Below the pieces are notes generated by a model. That model did not search any database. It was not told the origin of the DNA and saw only the letters and a list, made by a program, of their open reading frames with translations. Below, piece by piece: positions 1 to 5,450 of a DNA stretch of 5,450 bases. A program made the translations under genes and the position numbers. This DNA is from JAEXNA01 sp050486105 (GTDB taxonomy: Bacteria; Vulcanimicrobiota; Xenobia; Xenobiales; JADMJV01), in NCBI GenBank assembly GCA_050486105.1, contig JBJHCR010000403.1:1-5450 (forward strand). The letters run 5' to 3'. The stretch's first letter is position 1; each line of letters opens with the position of its first letter.

Positions 1-384
1 ACCTTGCGTCGCCACGCCCGAGAGCCGAAGGAGGTGGCTGTCCTGGGCCTTCTCGAGGCTCCTCTGGAGGAATTGAAAAGCAGGGCGGTAGCCTTAGCTC
101 ATAAGCTTCAGGAGCATCTCGGCTCCCAACGACAAATCGAGGTTCAGGCCACCAAGGCCCAGGTTGGTGGAGGGTCGCTGCCGGGAGGTAGTCTCGAATC
201 TTGGGCGGTGTCGGTGACCCCGGCTCAAGGACGAAGCTTGGAGAGGGATGCCGGAGCTTTGAGAATGGGGACCCCGGGAGTGGTGGGGCGGGTGGAGGAC
301 GACCGTTTGCTTTTCGACCTAAGGGCGGTCCCATCCGAGCACGATCCCCTGCTTCTCCAGGCCTTGCTTGAAGGATTGCAATGA
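1..384 (+). CDS. selA: L-seryl-tRNA(Sec) selenium transferase, C-terminal part (5' end outside window)
   Basis: SelA is a cytosolic PLP enzyme that converts seryl-tRNA(Sec) to selenocysteinyl-tRNA(Sec) using selenophosphate. Only the last 127 codons are present; the reading frame is open from base 1, so the gene starts outside the window and the PLP-binding lysine is not visible. The visible part matches the C-terminal small domain of the family: the GGGSLPGG motif (nt 166-189), then AVSVTP, then GVVGRVEDDRLLFDLRAV around nt 275-330, which is the typical SelA ending (family form VIGRIEDDRLLLDLRTV). The stop TGA (382-384) overlaps the selB start as ATGA, so the two genes are very probably co-transcribed and translationally coupled. 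Recognition rests on these remembered family motifs plus the selB neighbour. No frameshift is seen in the visible part. Confidence 0.93.
   Translation, partial: TLRRHAREPKEVAVLGLLEAPLEELKSRAVALAHKLQEHLGSQRQIEVQATKAQVGGGSLPGGSLESWAVSVTPAQGRSLERDAGALRMGTPGVVGRVEDDRLLFDLRAVPSEHDPLLLQALLEGLQ
371..375 (+). promoter_or_regulatory. Ribosome binding site for selB inside the selA 3' end
   Basis: AAGGA lies 5 bases before the ATG at 381. It supports this start for selB, which overlaps the selA stop by four bases, and it fits initiation by ribosomes terminating on selA. Confidence 0.7.
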
Positions 385-2291
385 AACATTTCTTGCTTGG
401 CACCGCGGGCCACGTGGACCACGGAAAAAGCACGCTGATCAAAGCTCTCACTGATATCGATCCCGATCGCCTGCCCGAGGAAAAAGCTCGGGGACTTTCC
501 ATCGACCTCGGATTTGCTCCCTTGCTTTTGGCGGACTCCGAAGGAGCCTCGGCGGTGGCCGTTGGAGTCATCGATGTGCCGGGACACCGGCGGTACTTGA
601 CCAACATGATCGCCGGCGTGGGAGGTCTCGATGCCGTCATGCTGGTGGTGGATCCCACCGAGGGAGTGAAACCGCAGACTCGGGAGCATCTGCGAATTTT
701 GGACTTGCTGGGAGTTCAGGGCGGATTGGCGGTGTTGTCCAAAGCTGATAAGGTGGACGATGAGACCCTAGAGATCGCCCGCTGGGAATTGGAAGAACTC
801 CTTCAGGGAACCTGCCTATGCGGAGCCCCAATATTGGCGACCTCGGCTGTAACAGGGCAGGGATTGGACCAGCTCAGGGAGGGCCTTTTCAATCTTTTCT
901 CTTCACGCAAACCGAGATCCGCTGTGGGCTTAGCACGGCTTCCCATCGACCGAGTCTTCAGCAAGGTCGGTTTTGGCACGGTGATCACCGGAAGCCTTTG
1001 GAGCGGAACCCTTTCGGAGGGCCAGGAAGCGGCTCTCATTCCCAGTGGCGGACGCCACAAGATCCGAGGCCTGCAGGTGCATGGAGAGAAGGTGAACCGA
1101 GCGGTGGCAGGCCAGAGAGTGGCTGTCAACCTGTCCGGCTTAGACCGAGATGCCATCAGACGAGGAGAAGTGTTGGTGGCCCCAGCCGATGGAGCCGAGC
1201 CAGGCTTGATGTTTGGAGCGAGCTTTCAGGTTTTAGGCGATGTGGCCAAACTGTCCGCGCGCCGCTTTAGGGCCACGCTCTATCAGGGGACCAGGCACGG
1301 CAAGTGTCGGGTCCAACTGTTGGGAGATCTCGCGGAAAACACTGTCTATGGTCAGCTCAAGCTAGACGAACCTTGGTTTCTAGCAAGAGATGACGCTTTC
1401 TTGCTGCGCGATCAGGCTGAGCAAGAGTTGCTGGCCGGTGGTAAAATTTTGGCTCCCGATGCCACCGTACTTCGCCGCCGGGACAAGGAACGCTGGCTGA
1501 AGCGTTATCGCGCCTTGGCCGGAGGCGGCCAAGTCGGAGCTGTTCTTCAGCTCTTGCTTCAAGTTGAGGGGCCCTTGAAGGTTCACCAGGTGAGAAAATC
1601 CTTAGGGATGACCGAACTCGAGTGGGAGCAACAGTTGCCCTTGCTTAGGGATTCTGGCCGAATTCGTTTCTTGAGCAACGGAAAACTGTGGAGTGAGGAC
1701 CGGTTCTCGAACTTGGGACTGCAGGTTCAAGAACTCTTAGAGAAGCTTCAGGGAGAAGCTCCGTGGAAGCCGGGCTGGAAGAAAGAAGAGTTGGCCCGCT
1801 TGCTGGGTCTCAAGTCGGGTTCGGACTCGGGGTTCTCGGAGTTTCTCGAAGAACAAGTGAATCTCGGTTTGCTTCAGCGTAGAGGACCGCTTTTTTCTAG
1901 GGTAACACATCAGCCAGAATTGAAACCCGCCGTTGAGAAAGCTGCCCGGGCTCTGGAAACCTTGCTGCAGGGAGACGGAGTCTCTCCCAGAGACTGGGAG
2001 CAGGCTCTGGCTGAGGCTTGCTCGGGCGACCGAAAAATGGCTCAGCAACTCGAAGAGCACCTTTTGGGCACCGGACGTCTCGTTCGTCTTACAGAGAAGC
2101 TGGTTTTCGCACCCCAGGCTCTGGACGCTGCCAGAGCCGTTCTCCAGGAAAGAGCCCAGGGGCAGGCCTTCTCGGCTTCCGAGGGACGACAGTGGCTGGA
2201 CACTTCGAGGAAGTACATCATTCCTTTATTGGAGTGGATGGACCAACAGGGGTGGACCGCTCGAGTTGGAGATCTCCGGCAGTTGCGCTAA
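381..2291 (+). CDS. selB: Selenocysteine-specific elongation factor SelB
   Basis: SelB is the specialised elongation factor that carries Sec-tRNA(Sec) to the ribosome and reads the SECIS hairpin in selenoprotein mRNAs. The 636 residues are close to the usual bacterial length (about 610-640). The GTPase domain shows the P-loop GHVDHGKS (residues 10-17), a SelB-type switch I with RLPEEKARGLSIDLGFA (about 30-46), DVPGH (65-69), SKAD as the NKxD-type base-recognition motif (120-123) and SAVTGQG (155-161). Domain II begins near RLPIDRVFSKVGFGT (186-200), and a third beta domain runs to about 340. The remaining ~290 residues fit the tandem winged-helix tail. The last 30 residues carry TSRKYIIPLLEWMD and TARVGD, the typical final winged helix that contacts SECIS RNA. 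The gene looks intact. The start is fixed by an AAGGA ribosome binding site and the ATGA overlap with selA. No selC (tRNA-Sec), selD or selenoprotein gene is seen in the window. Confidence 0.97.
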   Translation: MKHFLLGTAGHVDHGKSTLIKALTDIDPDRLPEEKARGLSIDLGFAPLLLADSEGASAVAVGVIDVPGHRRYLTNMIAGVGGLDAVMLVVDPTEGVKPQTREHLRILDLLGVQGGLAVLSKADKVDDETLEIARWELEELLQGTCLCGAPILATSAVTGQGLDQLREGLFNLFSSRKPRSAVGLARLPIDRVFSKVGFGTVITGSLWSGTLSEGQEAALIPSGGRHKIRGLQVHGEKVNRAVAGQRVAVNLSGLDRDAIRRGEVLVAPADGAEPGLMFGASFQVLGDVAKLSARRFRATLYQGTRHGKCRVQLLGDLAENTVYGQLKLDEPWFLARDDAFLLRDQAEQELLAGGKILAPDATVLRRRDKERWLKRYRALAGGGQVGAVLQLLLQVEGPLKVHQVRKSLGMTELEWEQQLPLLRDSGRIRFLSNGKLWSEDRFSNLGLQVQELLEKLQGEAPWKPGWKKEELARLLGLKSGSDSGFSEFLEEQVNLGLLQRRGPLFSRVTHQPELKPAVEKAARALETLLQGDGVSPRDWEQALAEACSGDRKMAQQLEEHLLGTGRLVRLTEKLVFAPQALDAARAVLQERAQGQAFSASEGRQWLDTSRKYIIPLLEWMDQQGWTARVGDLRQLR

Positions 2292-2307
2292 GCCTGGCAT
2301 GCTTTTA

Positions 2308-2338
2308 AAGCGAAAGACGCTTCGGTCTTAAACTTTTT
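2308..2338 (+). terminator. Weak terminator or attenuator-like hairpins after selB
   Basis: Two mutually exclusive 5-bp hairpins overlap here. One is AAGCG (2308-2312) with CGCTT (2318-2322); the other is AAGAC (2314-2318) with GTCTT (2325-2329) around a GCTTCG loop. A run of five T (2334-2338) follows four bases after the second stem. The stems are short and not GC-rich, so termination would be leaky at best; the arrangement could equally be chance. Confidence 0.3.
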
Positions 2339-2345
2339 CCGATAC

Positions 2346-2360
2346 GGGGAGGATCGAGTG
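2346..2360 (+). promoter_or_regulatory. Strong Shine-Dalgarno followed by an out-of-frame GTG start
   Basis: GGGGAGG (2346-2352) is the best ribosome binding site in the gap after selB. It sits 5 bases before a GTG (2358-2360) but 28 bases before the ATG at 2381, which is too far to serve it directly. The GTG frame differs from the large gene and would encode 25 residues ending in TGA at 2433-2435. This is either a short upstream ORF coupled to the large gene or the sign of a one-base loss in the AACCCCAG tract that separates the GTG from its real frame. Confidence 0.45.
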
Positions 2361-2380
2361 CTCTCGACGAACCCCAGTCC

Positions 2381-4861
2381 ATGGCCCAAAACCGCGAGCA
2401 CCGTCAGCCTCGCCATCGTGAACTTCGTAGCTTGATCGAAGGTTTGCCTTTTGCCCTGAGAGTCGTGGACCTCGAGGACCGGCTGTTGTGGCAGAATCGA
2501 GCTGCGGCAACTCTGGAGCCGCAAACGTCCTGGCAGGGAACTCCCACCACCTGGCAATCTCGCAAAGCTCGGCTGCAGTGGCCTATGGTCGAAGAGAGTC
2601 CTGAGGTCACCGCTCGTATTTCCGAACTCGAAGCCGAGTTAGAACGAGCTCGGCGCCAACAGCGCAGCACCGCGCGAAGAAAGAAGAAAGCCGAACAGTT
2701 CGCCCAGAAAGCTGAGAAGGAGCTGCAGGCCGAAGTTCGCCGCAGGGAGCGTGGGACGAACCAAGCTCTAGCTCAGGCTTCCCGGGATCCAGAGATCGAG
2801 GCACTGAGAGTCGAGAATTCTGAACTCCGAGAGAGTCTGTCCAAACTAGAATCGAAGCATCAGGCGTATCGGCAGCAGGTAGAAGAGGCCAACGCCGAGC
2901 GAGAGCTTGAAGCTCAACTCCGACAAAAGGTTGAGGAGTTCGAAGAGCTTGAGCGAGCTTTCGAGGCAGAACAGGAAGCCTTCCGTAGGCAAAAGACTGA
3001 GCTGGAAAAGGTTCTCAGCGCCCAAGAACTTGAATTGAATCAGTTGCAAGGCCAGCTTGAGCCTGAAGCTACCGCTGAGGCGGTGATGGTGGTCTCCGAT
3101 GAGCTTGCTTTGTTGCGGGAACAACTTCATGAGAGTTTGGAAAACGGGCGTGCCCTGGGTGCCAAGCTTGAGCTACTAGAGGAGGCCAAGCTTGAGCAAC
3201 TAGAGTTGCTCAAGCTTCTTCGTGAGGACCTTTCGGAGACTCGACAGCGTGAACGAGAACTCAGAGAGACCCTAAAGCTTTACGCCGACTTGCGTCAGGA
3301 TTTGGATCAAGCGCGCACCGATGGAGAGGCCATGCGACGGGAGTTAGAGGAACTGCGCCTCAGAGAGCGGGACCTCCAAGGAGAGCTAGAGCGCTCAAAG
3401 AGATCGTTTGCCGACCAGGGCCGAAGCGTGTCGGGGGGCTCGAACCTCGCTCCAGGGGTCTCTGAGAAGGCGGGACCAAATCCTCTGAAGAGTCAGGTGG
3501 ACTTGCTACAGAGTCGTCTAAGAGAAACCGAGAAGCAATTAGATGCCGCACGAAAAATGCTCAAGGAGCAACAGACTCAGGCTCAAGGTGTTCGAGAGAC
3601 AGAGAAGCTCGCCTTTCAAGATCTGCTTACCGGTCTACCGAACCGCCATATCATTGCTCGATACCTGGATTTTGCCGGACAACAATTGCAGTCGGCGGGG
3701 CATCATCTGGCCTTATTCTTGATCGATATCGATGCTTTCAGAGTGTTGGTTCAGGCCCTCGGTCGAGCTCGAAGCGATGAACTCTTGCGAGCTGTGGGGC
3801 AACGCCTCAACGGGATGCGAGGGCCCAATCACGTAGTGGCCCGTTGTCGGGAGGATCGCTTTATTCTCTTGGCTGCCGACCTACCTCCGCAGGGGCTGTC
3901 TAAATTTGTCAAGGAGGCCTCGGAGAGTCTCCTGCAAGCTGTGGCCTTCCCTTTCGAGGTGGATGGTGAGAAACTCGGGGTTACCGCCTCGGTGGGAGTG
4001 GTTACTGCGGCAACCGTTCCCTCTGGAGGGTTCCCCGAGCTTTATGGCAAGGCCGAAGCCGCTCTGCGTAAAGCCAAAGTTCTCAAGGCTGGTTCTGCCT
4101 TAATCTACGACGACAGTCTGCAGCGAGAGCTAGAGACGGAAATCCAGTATCGCAGGCAGATGAGTCACGCTTTGGAGCGTCAAGAGTTTTTCCCCGTCTT
4201 CCAACCCGTCTTGGACCTCAAAACCTCCAAGGTGGCATCAGTGGAGTTGTTATTGCGGTGGCGGCATCGAGACGGAGAGATCCTTGGACCTGATAAATTT
4301 CTGGCTGCAGCTCTCGACTCTGGGGCCATACTGCCCATCGCCGCTTCCGTTTGGCCGCAGGCCCTGGACGGCTTGGGTCGCTGGCGCAGGCGCATCCCGA
4401 AGTTGACTCTCTCCATCAATCTCAGCGCACGAGAATTGCTCAGCCCCGACCTGATATCGAAAGCCAAAATGGCGTTGCAATCGGCTTCTCTACCTCCAGA
4501 AGCCTTGATTTTCGAGGTGCGCGATGGCAGCAAGTTGCGAGTGTCGAGCACCTGGTGGCAGGTGTTGGCCGCCCTGACTAAGGCGGGCTTCGGACTATGT
4601 TTGGACGACTTCGGACGCGACAGTAGCCTGTTTGGCACTCTCGGCTACCAAGGATTCGGGCTGGCAAAAGTGAGTGTTGACGAGCGCGCTCTCTGGTGTC
4701 CCAAGGTCCCGGGCAGCGGGTCGTCCGTGGCCTTCTGTGCCAAGCGGGTGCAGAAGAAGCTGGACCAGAAGGGCCTTCTGCGGGCGGGGTTCACCTTGGC
4801 TCAGGGGTTTGCCGTATCTCTTCCCTTAGAAGAGTTCGAAGTAGACGAGTTGCTGAAATAA
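2381..4861 (+). CDS. Long coiled-coil protein with degenerate GGDEF and EAL domains
   Basis: An 826-residue protein with no signal peptide or membrane segment, so probably cytosolic. Residues 18-45 (GLPFALRVVDLEDRLLWQN) resemble the first strands of a PAS domain, but no full PAS follows. Residues ~75-345 and ~370-410 are Glu/Arg/Gln/Leu-rich coiled coil, broken by a Ser/Gly/Pro linker (~348-370). A GGDEF domain (~412-578) starts with LLTGLPNR (415-422) and keeps IDID (448-451), but the signature is REDRF (490-494) and the inhibitory RxxD site is gone. An EAL domain (~587-820) keeps the EAL glutamate as ELL (E622), SINLS (N680) and DDFG (D742, D743), but KID is KVS (763-765), the ITE motif is VRD, and AEGVE is AKRVQ (787-791), with about 15 residues missing before it. 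From family knowledge, neither cyclase nor phosphodiesterase activity is expected. I infer a c-di-GMP- or protein-binding scaffold. ATG 2381 has no good ribosome binding site of its own; TTG 2432 (codon 18) is an alternative start. It lies 89 bases after selB on the same strand, with no evident functional link to it. Confidence 0.88.
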   Translation: MAQNREHRQPRHRELRSLIEGLPFALRVVDLEDRLLWQNRAAATLEPQTSWQGTPTTWQSRKARLQWPMVEESPEVTARISELEAELERARRQQRSTARRKKKAEQFAQKAEKELQAEVRRRERGTNQALAQASRDPEIEALRVENSELRESLSKLESKHQAYRQQVEEANAERELEAQLRQKVEEFEELERAFEAEQEAFRRQKTELEKVLSAQELELNQLQGQLEPEATAEAVMVVSDELALLREQLHESLENGRALGAKLELLEEAKLEQLELLKLLREDLSETRQRERELRETLKLYADLRQDLDQARTDGEAMRRELEELRLRERDLQGELERSKRSFADQGRSVSGGSNLAPGVSEKAGPNPLKSQVDLLQSRLRETEKQLDAARKMLKEQQTQAQGVRETEKLAFQDLLTGLPNRHIIARYLDFAGQQLQSAGHHLALFLIDIDAFRVLVQALGRARSDELLRAVGQRLNGMRGPNHVVARCREDRFILLAADLPPQGLSKFVKEASESLLQAVAFPFEVDGEKLGVTASVGVVTAATVPSGGFPELYGKAEAALRKAKVLKAGSALIYDDSLQRELETEIQYRRQMSHALERQEFFPVFQPVLDLKTSKVASVELLLRWRHRDGEILGPDKFLAAALDSGAILPIAASVWPQALDGLGRWRRRIPKLTLSINLSARELLSPDLISKAKMALQSASLPPEALIFEVRDGSKLRVSSTWWQVLAALTKAGFGLCLDDFGRDSSLFGTLGYQGFGLAKVSVDERALWCPKVPGSGSSVAFCAKRVQKKLDQKGLLRAGFTLAQGFAVSLPLEEFEVDELLK
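3161..3217 (+). repeat. Direct 24-base repeat and perfect 14-bp inverted repeat inside the coiled coil
   Basis: A 20-base unit starting GCCAAGCTTGAGC at 3161 recurs at 3185 with one difference, a period of eight codons. The second copy runs into a perfect inverted repeat: AAGCTTGAGCAACT (3188-3201), a 2-base spacer, then AGTTGCTCAAGCTT (3204-3217). It encodes the KLELLEEAKLEQLELLKLL stretch (residues 262-280). The eight-residue period does not match a heptad. It looks like a recent local duplication, and the mRNA could form a strong hairpin here. Confidence 0.75.
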
Positions 4862-4867
4862 GAGCGG

Positions 4868-5126
4868 CATTAAACTCGCTTGATGCGTGGGGGGGCCGAA
4901 GTATCGTGTTCTCAGGGGGTTCGAGTGCAAGGCCGGGTACCCATCGAAGATGGGTGGCGACCTGAGGAGCCGGGTACCCGGCGAAGCTGGGTGATAGTTG
5001 GGCCTATTTGAGCACCGCACCCAGAGGGTACCCGGTGATCACGACGCAGCAATCGGCGGGTACCCACCGAAGGTGGGTGATGAGGACGCGAGACGAGGTT
5101 TTCTGACGCATCAAGCGGGTTAAATG
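4868..5126 (+). ncRNA. Candidate structured non-coding RNA (no known family recognised)
   Basis: Bases 4868-4888 pair with 5106-5126 in a 21-position stem with one A-A mismatch (4872/5122) and one T-G wobble (4876/5118), closing a ~260-base segment right after the GGDEF/EAL gene. Inside, 4909-4916 pairs with 4961-4968 (8 bp, one T-G wobble), enclosing the first of three GAA-loop hairpins (4939-4955, 4976-4992, 5062-5078). A further ACCC-AGA-GGGT hairpin sits at 5019-5029. All three G-T pairs found (4876/5118, 4910/4967, 4980/4988) are G-U wobbles in plus-strand RNA but would be A-C mismatches in minus-strand RNA, which favours the plus strand. No long coding frame looks real here. No promoter is evident, so it may be made from the upstream mRNA as a 3' UTR or from a promoter I cannot see. 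The alternative is a small mobile element with 21-bp terminal inverted repeats. It does not match tmRNA, RNase P, SRP, 6S or c-di-GMP riboswitch signatures that I know. Confidence 0.6.
4935..5078 (+). repeat. Four GGGTACCC palindromes, three extended into GAA-loop hairpins
   Basis: GGGTACCC occurs at 4935-4942, 4972-4979, 5026-5033 and 5058-5065. In copies 1, 2 and 4 it continues as ACCC-NNN-GAA-NNN-GGGT, a 7-bp stem with a three-base loop; the variable triplets are ATC/GAT, GGC/GCT and ACC/GGT, which stay paired (one as G-T). Copy 3 lacks this hairpin and is followed instead by the palindrome GTGATCAC (5035-5042). Copy 2 also lies in a perfect 14-base palindrome, GCCGGGTACCCGGC (4969-4982). 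Spacing between copies is irregular (37, 54, 32 bases) and there are no uniform spacers, so this is not a CRISPR array. Confidence 0.85.
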
Positions 5127-5129
5127 AGA

Positions 5130-5165
5130 AAGCCCTCCAGGTATGTGGTGAACTCTGGAGGGCTT
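5130..5165. terminator. Strong hairpin, probable terminator between converging transcripts
   Basis: AAGCCCTCCAG (5130-5140) pairs perfectly with CTGGAGGGCTT (5155-5165): an 11-bp GC-rich stem with a 14-base loop. It starts four bases after the closing stem of the candidate RNA. On the plus strand the stem is followed by AGGCTTGTG, a poor U-tract. On the minus strand it is followed by TCTCATTT after CTT, a better though imperfect U-tract. It therefore fits best as the terminator of the small minus-strand gene, and it may also act as the 3' end of the plus-strand RNA. Confidence 0.65.
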
Positions 5166-5191
5166 AGGCTTGTGTCCGTCGCTATTTTGAT

Positions 5192-5266
5192 TCATCGGTG
5201 CGTCGCGATAGCTGCTTCGCGCTTTTGCGCAACCAATGCCAAGAGCAGTTTCTTTGCTTGACTCAT
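5192..5266 (-). CDS. Possible 24-residue small protein or leader peptide
   Basis: On the minus strand an AAAGGAGG ribosome binding site (5284-5277) lies 10 bases before an ATG at 5266-5264. The frame runs 24 codons to TGA (5194-5192). The product starts MSQAKKLLLALV and continues with a basic, Ala-rich end; it could form one short amphipathic, positively charged helix. The 11-bp terminator-like hairpin lies 26 bases after the stop. A strong ribosome binding site, a short frame and a terminator together look like a small mRNA. No clear sigma-70 promoter was found: TTGACT and TTGATT occur upstream without well-placed -10 boxes. The function is unknown. It could be a small regulatory or membrane-associated peptide, or chance. 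Confidence 0.45.
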   Translation of the reverse strand: MSQAKKLLLALVAQKREAAIATHR

Positions 5267-5365
5267 GACTTCGCGTCCTCCTTTCTTTAGTTCGTCCTTA
5301 GATTAGCACTGAGTTTGCCTCTTTGCGAGGGAAAAATCAACCCCCTGAGTCAACTTTTTCGAATG

Positions 5366-5384
5366 TTTACATGAGATTTACATG
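5366..5384. promoter_or_regulatory. Direct repeat TTTACATG x2, possible OmpR/PhoB-family operator
   Basis: TTTACATG at 5366-5373 is repeated exactly at 5377-5384, an 11-base period (one helical turn). Hexamer repeats such as TTTACA with about 5 bases between them are typical of PhoP/PhoB-type response regulators. The pair lies 100 bases upstream of the small minus-strand ORF and 26 bases upstream of a TTGACA pointing the other way, so it could serve either direction. Assignment to a regulator is inference. Confidence 0.4.
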
Positions 5385-5410
5385 CCCTAGGAGGCTGGCC
5401 GGAAACCCCC

Positions 5411-5416
5411 TTGACA
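5411..5416 (+). promoter_or_regulatory. Consensus -35 hexamer pointing out of the window
   Basis: TTGACA matches the sigma-70 -35 consensus exactly, but no good -10 box follows at 16-18 bases (17 gives TGCAGA). It may belong to an activator-dependent promoter for a gene beyond 5450, with the TTTACATG repeats upstream, or be chance. Confidence 0.25.
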
Positions 5417-5450
5417 ATGAAATTGTTCCTGCTTGCAGACTTCGTAACGC

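Noticed and set aside
225..1270. Long alternative-frame ORFs overlapping selA and selB
   Set aside because: They are shadows of well-recognised genes, have no family features and no ribosome binding sites.
4180..4638. 152-residue minus-strand ORF inside the EAL region
   Set aside because: It lies opposite a recognisable EAL domain, and its composition and lack of motifs point to a shadow frame.
4918..4925. GGTTCGAG as a tRNA T-arm, possibly tRNA-Sec
   Set aside because: No matching acceptor stem, anticodon arm or CCA end can be placed around it.
4935..5078. CRISPR array
   Set aside because: The repeats are short palindromes with irregular spacing and vary in the stem, and the segments between them are not uniform spacers.
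4868..5126. c-di-GMP riboswitch linked to the GGDEF/EAL gene
   Set aside because: It lies downstream of that gene, not before its start, and I see neither the GEMM-I nor the GEMM-II conserved core.
5004..5195. 63-residue minus-strand ORF whose ATG overlaps the small ORF stop as ATGA
   Set aside because: It reads straight through the strong hairpin, the closing stem and the GAA hairpins, has no own ribosome binding site, and its composition looks random. The ATGA overlap is most likely coincidence.
5121..5266. UGA of the minus-strand small ORF read as selenocysteine, with the following hairpin as SECIS (48-residue product)
   Set aside because: The neighbouring selAB genes make it tempting, but the hairpin starts 26 bases after UGA, lacks a recognisable bacterial SECIS loop, and the extended product resembles no selenoprotein I know. 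A plain stop followed by a terminator is simpler.

Overview
The window comes from a bacterium that makes selenocysteine. It holds the 3' end of selA and a complete selB, joined by a 4-base ATGA overlap. SelB has the bacterial layout of an EF-Tu-like GTPase followed by a long winged-helix tail. G+C looks moderately high by eye. The lineage cannot be named from this sequence; the two sel proteins and the long coiled-coil GGDEF/EAL protein fit many bacterial phyla.

Layout: selA (1-384, 5' end outside the window) and selB (381-2291) form a plus-strand unit. They load selenocysteine onto its tRNA and deliver it to UGA codons. An 89-base gap carries a weak terminator-like hairpin, then a strong Shine-Dalgarno that points to an out-of-frame GTG rather than to the next annotated ATG. 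The next gene (2381-4861) encodes a soluble protein with a very long coiled coil followed by GGDEF and EAL domains. Both enzymatic signatures are decayed (GGDEF reads REDRF, AEGVE reads AKRVQ), so it is probably a c-di-GMP-related sensor or scaffold rather than an enzyme.

The last 589 bases contain no large gene but are rich in structure. From 4868 to 5126 lies a roughly 260-base segment closed by a 21-position inverted repeat. It contains four copies of the palindrome GGGTACCC, three of which continue into 7-bp hairpins with a GAA loop. The inner stem bases differ between copies yet still pair. All three G-T pairs seen in the stems are wobbles only if the plus strand is the RNA, so I read this as a plus-strand structured non-coding RNA, or possibly a small non-autonomous mobile element. 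It abuts a strong hairpin (5130-5165) that probably ends transcripts, more convincingly those on the minus strand.

On the minus strand, converging on that hairpin, is a possible 24-residue small protein (5192-5266) with a near-ideal ribosome binding site. Further right are two TTTACATG direct repeats one helical turn apart, a layout typical of OmpR/PhoB-family regulator sites, and a consensus -35 hexamer pointing out of the window. The 3' region is the part most worth following up.
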